Assembly: GCA_014905825.1 (NCBI GenBank)
Contig: JACGCN010000032.1
Coordinates: 551,519-615,518 of the forward strand
Origin: Lyophyllum atratum
Taxonomy: Eukaryota; Basidiomycota; Agaricomycetes; Agaricales; Lyophyllaceae
Reading direction: 5' to 3'
DNA length: 64,000 bases
Of this stretch, positions 56,482 to 64,000 are shown piece by piece (position 1 is the first letter of the stretch; each line of letters begins with the position of its first letter). Under the pieces are notes generated by a model. It saw only the letters and a list, made by a program, of their open reading frames with translations. It did no database searches and was not told the origin of the DNA. The position numbers were made by a program, and so were the translations under genes.

Positions 56482-57153
56482 TTTTGGGTAGCGATGCATT
56501 ATTTTCTTGATAGCAGAATGGCCATTGTCGTACACGAGATTGCACAACAACACGACCTTATGTCACCACAGAATGTGCGACACATATGTTGCAACCGGGG
56601 TCGGCGTCCTTGATCAACACGAATTACCCCAACATCAAGACACTACTGAGTCCGATAATGTCGCTCAAAAGTCATGGAGACATACTGTTGGAACACCGTA
56701 GGGAATTTAGTAGGACACCAATGTCATAGGGTTAACAGTTTTCTTTGGTCCGTCGTGGTAAAAACATGGGGCTGGGACTCAGCGCTCTGCTTCGTATGGC
56801 TAGAGTTGGGGTCATCTCGGTTGGTATATTTATTGCCTCGGTCTATTAGGTTAGGTTGGACGCGTGAAGAGTGGGATCAAGCACTGCGCGGGCAGTGAGA
56901 GGATGTTCCGTTAAACTACAAATGCGTCAGATCTCGCAGGAAACGACGGTATCACGATACGATTGGAGAGCGCTAAGATAACCCCTGCAGTGCAGGCGCC
57001 CCCACCCACAACAATGCTTAGTCAACACTGACAACCAGCACTCGGACCAAATGGAGAATCCCTCGTTTTATTCAAAGTCCGCCGCCAACCCCTTTTTTCC
57101 TATCACACGCGACGCGCGTACTGGTTCAGTTTTTGGCGTTTACTACAGCAGCG
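56482..57153. other. Intergenic with one copy of the 122-base repeat (56812-56893)
   Basis: The strings TATATTTATTGCCTCGG and TTAGGTTAGGTTGGACGC, followed by GTGGGATCAAGCACTGCG, match the array at 51.6-52.2 kb. The rest is featureless. Confidence 0.8.
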
Positions 57154-60100
57154 ATGAATCCACTGCCCATGAGCGACATACAGGCCATGTCCCTGGCGCT
57201 AGGCACGGGGAGGAACCATCCGCGACTTCGCAGCGCTGAATTTGCAGCTTTGCCCTGGGACTCGGATGCCATCTTCCGGGTGGCCAACCTTGACGAGGAA
57301 CTGGTCGGTGATGAGGTACTGCACCATTTGAAAGTGAGTAGTCATATATATGACGCCAGCTGAGCACGGGTTTATATCGGCTTGGCAGGAGTACGTCAAA
57401 CGACTCTTGGATGAGGAGAAGACCGTGTCGTTTCAGACAACCCTGCAACGTTTTCTCGACAACATGCACGGGCTGGATTTAACATCGGGACAGCACGTGT
57501 TCCCGCAACTCATGCAGTACAGAATCGTCGACGCCGCACTGAGCCTGGTGGCAAGGACCCCCGCCAACGGCTCTCGTGCAGGTCACGTGGCAGGTCAGAT
57601 GGTGGCATGGACCAAAAATTCGAACTTGGTATGTGGCCTTCGCATTCTTCTCCGGAAGTATACATTATCTCATGTACGACAGCCATTTAATAAGCTCAAT
57701 GGACCCGCTCTGCGCACTCAAGTCGAAGTATTGCTGAAGCGGGCAAAGGAAGCATTGGATATGCGCGACAGCGGAGGCCATACTTCGGAAGGCATCCCCG
57801 TGGCGGAAGAAGGCAGTCCTTCTCTGCTCAGGAGACTCTATGAACGGGTCACGGCTCGAAAGTCAAAGGTCAACTTGGAGACAGCACTACTCAATCTCGA
57901 GGTGGCTGGGTTTCATCTGGCTTATCTCCTCAAGGTATGTCCACCTCTTTGGAATAATTTTCGTCCTTGACTCACGTGTATAGGGCAACATAGATTTTCC
58001 CGTCGAGAAGGAGACGCTCCTGAAGGAACTTTTCGGGTAAGTCGTTCGTGGATTGGTAGAAGTTGTTGTCGACTCACTCTGCTCGCCAGCGAGCAACACC
58101 TCGAAAGCGCCAAATCGCAGTCAATCCGCATGGGGCAATTGCGAACACCTCTGCATGTCGCTTTGTCCCTCTCACCTCTGTGCCTTCTCATCGGGGGCAA
58201 TTACCTGGACAAGGGCCCATCGCGCGCCAATATGCTTCAAGTGAGGACTTCATCTCCTCCGCAAGAATCTTTTACTGACGTCGACACCCCAGGCGTGGCA
58301 ATGGATGGGGGCGAGACCGCGACCTCAGACGATCAGAAGCGCCGAGGATATCGTGTGGAGAATGGTGTTTGGGATCGCGGGGGGCAGCGACGCCCTGGAC
58401 TGCCTCCACAATGGCCTCCAGTTTTTGGCCAAGATGGAGATCAAGGACGAGCCATGGGTCGAAGACTGGATGGAACCCCACGCACGAATTTCAGCCGGCG
58501 ACAGTAACGCGATTCCGGACCATCATATGTTGTCCACCGCTTCATCGTCGTCCACGGTGACGTTGTCAATCCAAGGCTTGGCGAAAACGCCCCAACCGCC
58601 AGTCCTCCCCTCCGCGGATTCGCCTGCCGGTGGTGGCGCTTCTGGCGACGTGGAGATGTCAAACGATGCTCATGAGGAGCAGCTGGACGATCATCATACG
58701 GGGTCGTGCGAAGAAGTTGCTGAACAGCTTCAGGTGAATGAACCAGAAGCTGAGGACATGGTCGTAGATCACGACGCTCATCCGCAAGGCATGACCCCAC
58801 CCTTGGGCAGTCAGAGTCCCGCGCGGGATAAAGTTCATGAGGACGACGCTCCTGACCGAGACGAGAAAGAAAAGCCCGATAACGATGAGCATGAACCGTC
58901 GGAAGAGGAGGAAGAGGACGAAGAAGATGAGCATTCAGGGCGGGTCGAACAGGAGGAAGAAGATCAGGACATGGAAGAAGGTTCGGGCGATGGTGGTGAT
59001 GGGCGCAAAAAGGGGGGGAGGCGACGGCGCGATAAGGAATCGGAGAAGGAAAAGAAAGATGCCTGGGTCAGGAGATCGCAGCGCGAGCTGAAAGATCGGG
59101 TGGAAGACCTCCCAGAACCGCCAAAACCGAAACCGAAATCGAAAGCGGAACCGCAACCGAAGCCGAAACCGAAACGGAACCCGAACCCGAACCCGAAACC
59201 CAAACCCAAAGAACCCAAACCCAAACCCAAATCATTACCCCCGAAACCCAAGGACAGGGAGGTAAGAAAAACGTGGCGGGTTTCAAAACGACCGAGGCTG
59301 ACACCCTTTCCAGATCGTCTGGATCGACCTAACGGCGCTAGAGGTATATTTTACACATTCATCAGCATCTCTGTACCTAACCGTCCCTCTGATTTGCAGG
59401 ATGAACCAGTCGCGGGAGACGTACAGAACCCCACAAACTGGAATCGTCCAAAATTGGTGGGGCCTGACGAACTGTGTTACCCGATCTCGGAATCACAGGA
59501 TTATCACTACAAGCCATCCTTCCACGTGAGAATTCCCCGGTTTCTTCTCTTTCTATAACATCACACTGATTTTATACAGTGGCAGGAGGAGCTTGAATGG
59601 TGGCTCGCAGTTGACAAGTGCGTCCGCGAAAACTATCACGATGGGCGCCCGTTGCACCTGTCAAAGCCGGAGCTCTCTGCGATCAAGACCCTGGATAAAG
59701 CCGAGTACGAGGCGCTTTCGCAAATGCAAATAAACAAGATCCTACGAACCCAGAGCATCTTGGTCCGCGGGCCCGCAAGCCACTCGGCCAAATTCGACCG
59801 CAGCGGCCTGAAGAAGCTGGGCAATGTCAATAGGGCCATGACCATTCAAGGTGCGCGTCGCACGCGTGACGACGACACATCCGCCCAGTTCTGATCACCA
59901 CCTTCATTTCAGACTTCAGTATACGCGTCAAAAACTCTGCGCGCAATCTAAACACGCGCTACACACGAGGGACTCCGCTGGACCTGCTCCGCGCGAACGA
60001 CGCCGAGTTCCCAAAGGCTCTGAACGGCCTGGATTTCCCGCTCACCAGCGATCCGTTCGGGGTCTTGCCTTATTCAAGTGACGGGCACGCATGGAGGGAG

Positions 60101-61490
60101 ACAGTGACCTTGTCCTCCTGCCGTCGGGAAGAGCAGATCCCGGTCACTGATATACGATGGGGCCTTGCGTCGACAGCGGGGACTGTCCACCGGTTCCATG
60201 CCGATTCAGAGGGAATGGGAACTTCGATCAGGCTAAAGTGCGGGACGAAACTTTGGCTTGTTTTGACTCCAAAGGGAGAAGGTCGACGAATAGCAGAGAC
60301 CACCGTTTTTACCATCGGCTTCGACCCACAGCTGCCGGATCCAAAGCTCTGGAGTTACGAATGCATCGTGCTGCAACCAGGCAGCGAATTGTGTGTTTTC
60401 CTTTCTGTTCTGTCGCCACTACTCTAATCATGGATCTAGTATCATGCGGCCGTGCACTCCCCACGCGGTCCTGACACCCGAGCCAACAATATGTCACGGC
60501 GCCCACTACTACTGCATGTCCACCATCGGCGACTCAGTGATGGGGATATACCATACCTTTATTGCTCACAGCTGGATCACGAATGCTCAACACACGCTGG
60601 CTGCGCAAAAGCTCATGGCCCGAATGCTGATTTACGCGTATGAGAATATGCCATATCCTGAAAAAGTAGACGACGGTGAGAATTTGCCTGCGGTTCATCT
60701 TTGTCCTGCTTGTTGAGGTGCGAAATTGGTGATGTAGACGACAAGGCTCATTTGCCCCGATTGGAAACGTTTGCGGACCTCCTCGACTTGCTGACGTTTT
60801 GCAATTTTTTTGAATTGCAGAATCTTCTGGCACCATGGATGTACAAGTCTGGTGAAGTAACCCACCTTTTGGAGCGGAAGAGGTCTGCTCATACCCGGGC
60901 TTTGGCACGACGTCTGGTTCACTGGGTCTTGGAGAACTACGTCGTCTCAGATTCCGACGGCGTCGCATTCGATGTCACACAGGCCCATGAGCAACTTCAC
61001 CATCGACATCTCGCGTGTCAAGCGCGAGCATTGAGTGTATACAAGACACACGCGTACAAAGAGGGGATCAAAGCTGACGATGGCCTCACCCCACGACGAC
61101 TGGACGAGGCGATCGGACGGCTCCTGTCGAAAGGCTCTTACGAGGCAGCATATCGGGTCGCAAAGGAGGAAAAGATCACCACCTTTGCTTGGACAGGACC
61201 CGAATATAAATTGACACCGCGGTGCGATGGACCGCAAAAACCAGGTAAGCGGCAGGACTGCAGTGAGTATGTGCTTCACCTGATGAAAACAAAAACTTTC
61301 TATAGTTGACATGACGATTACGGGAGCAACGGCCGATGATCTCGCCTATGAGCAAATGGCAACGGCCCAGACGAAGAAGGAACAGCTGCAGGTGGAAGAA
61401 TCCGAGACCGACGAGAACGAGGGGGAAACGGAAGGTGAAATGTCGGGCAGCGAAGAGGTTCACGCCAAAAAACGGGCTCGGCGACGTTAG
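57154..61490 (+). CDS. JmjC-like 2OG-Fe(II) oxygenase with acidic/KP-rich insert, 1225 aa
   Basis: Thirteen exons join in phase: 57154-57333, 57389-57628, 57683-57934, 57984-58036, 58090-58240, 58293-59261, 59314-59343, 59400-59525, 59580-59850, 59913-60390, 60440-60675, 60738-61244 and 61306-61490. The N-terminal 290 residues are helical. Exon 6 adds a disordered insert of about 300 residues: a Glu/Asp run, a Lys/Arg run and a KPKPKP repeat. The JmjC-like domain is near residues 800-960: DIRWGLASTAG, RFHADSEG (H-x-D iron ligands near 853), KLWLVLTPKG, and IMRPCTPHAVLTPEP with the distal His near 925. The tail ends with acidic EDE-rich and basic HAKKRARRR runs, a nuclear signal. Histone or other nuclear protein demethylation is the family role; the substrate is unknown. 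All iron ligands are present. Confidence 0.82.
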
Positions 61491-63097
61491 TTCTGGGGAA
61501 CATGGCAGCGATGGTAAGGACTACAGACCGGCCCAAAATCCAGGGGGTGATTTACTGTGTGCGCCTCTTTTAGTGCTCTCTGCCACTCGAGCCACCATCA
61601 TCTTCGTTCTCATCTCGCTATCGTCCTTCCTCATCGCCCAGTCAGAATCCCGTGTATTAGCTAACGCTTTCGGGCTTTACTACGCATTACATGAATTACA
61701 TCACACTTCACTACGCATTACATGAATTACAGCACAATAATACACATTAGTGCAAACATTCACTTTTGAAGATCAGGGAATCTGCAGCGTCGCCGTTGTC
61801 AACTCAGCGTCAGGTGCTGGTGACGCATCTGGTGACTGTGAGGTGTCAGCGGAAAGTAGCCACTATTGCTAGAGAGTGATTAAGCTTGTAAGTTGACGCG
61901 CAACGACGCACCGCGACCTAGAGGCTCTCCCGGGCCCCTGCTCGAGTCTGCTTTTTATGCACAGCTCCTGCCCATCTGCTCCAATGCTCCAACTGTAATT
62001 GCGCGGAAAATCCATTTAAAGTCCGGATGACCACGTCTGACCTTTGGCGACGCGCTGGAGAAGCGTCAAACTCAGTTCTGGCGAACAGCGGTGGTGAACA
62101 AGTGGAACCGCGGTTTTCAGAATGAACTCGGGGATTGCGGCCTGGGGCATGATCACGGGATCTTCATCAGTGATCACGTATTCCGTCAATTGATCTAATC
62201 ACTCAATTTCGCTCTGACTGTACGTGCCGTCGTATGAGACGATGTTAGAATCCAGGCCCATTGTAGTTGATGCTTGGCCCTTTTGGGTTGGGGTGAACGG
62301 AGTGTATGAATCCCTACCTAGATATGTTCGGAGTCAGATATTTAATTGTAAGTTTCATATTTTCGTTTTAGAAGGCACTCACAATCTCCATACCACACGC
62401 TGGATTTATTGAAGTTCCAGCCGTCCGAAATATGCATACAGATTCCAATCCGTTCCTTCCGATACGCCTATGCCCAAGAAACTGACGCAGGCCGTGATTA
62501 GGCCGGAGTCGAAGACATCAGATAAAAAGAACCACTTACCTCCTCCTAGAAACAATCCCGCATCCCCACAATGATCCGCTGCCCCCTAATGTATCCGGCC
62601 CTCGTTTGCTTTCGTCGGTATGAAACGCACGCGCCATCCGCGACCCAGACGGACTGCAGGGCTCTCAAGACTTGTAGAGGTAGAAATAGCCAGACTTACT
62701 TTGGGTAATTTTCTTATGCCCATGGCCCTTAGCTCGCCCCTGTGCGCGCGCGCACCCGCCTTCCTCCAGCGGTACCCAATAAAAACGCCAGGTTCCCGCT
62801 TCGACCCCAATCTGATTCGCACCGGTGTTCCGCGCTGCAAAAATCGTGAGGCTGCGTAGTACAAAGGACGAGTCAAGTTTACTGATAAACGGCGCTCGAT
62901 CGGTACTTGTATTAGAGGGAACCCTTCGCGGTCCGCGCGTCTCGGCTTTGGAATGAGCGGCATGTGATAGATGAAGGTGAGGATGCGGGCGCTGGTACCG
63001 TCAACCAATGACTTGCTGCAAACGTTACTAACCTTGAGCGGAAGAAATCAAAACCGAGCTTAGGAAAGACGAAGAGAGAACTTAGGGTTTAAGGCAC
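61491..63097. other. Long region without a supported gene
   Basis: About 1.6 kb. A tandem pair of CTACGCATTACATGAATTACA (first copy near 61679, second near 61709) follows the JmjC-like gene. A 140-codon minus-strand frame at 63008-62586 has arginine-rich, random-looking composition and no domain. No RNA gene was recognised. Confidence 0.4.
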
Positions 63098-63540
63098 ACG
63101 ACGAGCATCAACAGCAGGTGACTACGTTCGAGGACGACATTGCGCAGTACCAGAATGTGCTCGCCGCGGAGGAGTTGGACGTTGCGCTGTGGAGGCAATG
63201 AGCAATTCGCACGAAACTTGATCTCTATCGTGAGTCCTTTCATCCGCCGCTCTCGCCTTTTGTCTGAATTGCTGGGTCAGGTGAAGTGCGTGACCGTTGG
63301 CGGCAGCTTACTGCAACACCCCCGGCGCTAGAGCTGGACACCACCCACTCCCCGCAGCCGGTTGCCGATACGCATCTGGTGATTCCATGGCCCATCGACC
63401 CCGACCATCCTGCATCCATCATGCGCAGTGGAGAAATGCCGACAGAGCAACACATTGAGGAGATATTCGAAGCCGAGGAGCTAGACGTCCAGGCAATGTT
63501 CGAAGCCGAGGAGACCGACGAAAACATGGACATGGATTAG
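63098..63540 (+). pseudogene. Relic of the coiled-coil family seen at 36.4-37.4 kb
   Basis: Reads HDEHQQQVTTFEDDIAQYQN, then VALWRQ, a TGA stop at 63199-63201, then AIRTKLDLY. It aligns with the module QWRNRAIRTKIRLW of the gene at 36383-37423, where the stop replaces an Arg codon (CGA to TGA would explain it). After a GTGAGT..CAG intron (63230-63280) in the same phase 1 position comes a last exon. It contains IPWPIDPDHPASIMRSGEMP and TEQHIEEIFEAEE, matching HPWPVNPNNLTSFIHDGHMP and TDQTSEEMLEPKE of the intact gene, and ends at 63540. No upstream exons were found. Confidence 0.65.
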
Positions 63541-64000
63541 GAGGTGATTGAGATGATGAGCTATAGGAATATCTTCGTATATCCTGTTATTTTTGTTGCA
63601 CCCAGCGCGACATACGCACTTTCCTTTCACCGTCGCAAGGTCATCCCAAGTCTATCTTGCCATACCGTACCATTGCCTACGAGGACATGAATATTCCGTA
63701 CCATACCATTGCCTATGAGCACATGATTATCCCAGTTCGCGATGAATACTTTGGAAGTCCAGTACTGGTCACATCCAACAGCACCAAATAGACCCGTCCC
63801 CTCACCTAATGAAACTAGGGGCCGTCGCTCTGCGGACCTTGCTCGATGGTCATCCAATACGGAAAAGTGAGTGGCTAGTTAAGGTTTTAAATGGAGATGG
63901 CAAACAATGAGCAGTGAAGCCAAACATGAACAACAAGGAAAAATGGGTGTGGGAGACCTTGTGAGCTAGGTAACTGCTCACACCCCGATCAAGGCCTCAA
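63541..64000. other. Window end; short tandem duplication at 63659-63735
   Basis: (C)CATACCATTGCCTA(C/T)GAG followed by ACATGA(A/T)TAT occurs twice, about 37 bases apart. No gene is supported. Confidence 0.5.

Noticed and set aside
62586..63008. 140-codon minus-strand open frame
   Set aside because: Arginine-rich, chance-like composition; no recognisable family.

Overview
This window looks like an Agaricomycete (mushroom-type basidiomycete) genome. The genes have many short introns of about 50-60 bases with GT..AG ends and CTAAC-like branch points. The families also fit: NACHT NTPases, a GH1 beta-glucosidase, F-box-like tandem paralogs, a JmjC-like gene, a Plavaka-type transposase and a Ty3/gypsy chromovirus. 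All exon structures were worked out by hand from splice signals and reading phase.

Region 1 (1-16.3 kb) is mostly ordinary host genes: the 3' part of a NACHT gene, a GH1 beta-glucosidase divergent from a Gfo/Idh/MocA oxidoreductase, a small heptad-repeat protein, a proline-rich protein divergent from an HSL-type esterase, an ASCH/EVE-like PUA-fold protein and a coiled-coil/Ser-rich protein.

Region 2 (16.3-34.1 kb) is a nest of mobile DNA. A Plavaka-type DNA transposase gene, with a divergent partner gene upstream, is split by a complete 10,022-base chromovirus with two 795-base LTRs that look identical by eye and a 5-base target duplication (CAGCC). Taking out the insertion gives an open transposase frame. 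The chromovirus has a gag-pol frame, an integrase/chromodomain frame in a different phase, and a third frame that seems to contain an intron. Its LTR holds three consecutive hairpins with changing stems and a nearly constant 13-nt loop. A G-rich minisatellite and two tRNA-like sequences follow.

Region 3 (36-51.4 kb) holds a coiled-coil gene built by exon-plus-intron duplication, a small six-exon gene, an intact 1,768-residue zinc-finger/OrsD-like plus RecQ-like helicase of the telomere-linked type (with a possible tyrosine-recombinase-like middle), a second C2H2 zinc-finger gene with a similar Cys/Trp tail, a gypsy chromodomain relic, a probable Ten1 (CST telomere complex) gene and an unidentified seven- or eight-exon gene.

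Region 4 (51.4-64 kb) starts with a tandem array of about 122-base units containing telomere-like GGTTAGG strings. It continues with a 2OG-Fe(II) dioxygenase-like gene or relic, two tandem F-box-like paralogs, another copy of the 122-base unit, a 13-exon JmjC-like gene and a stop-bearing relic of the coiled-coil family from 36 kb.
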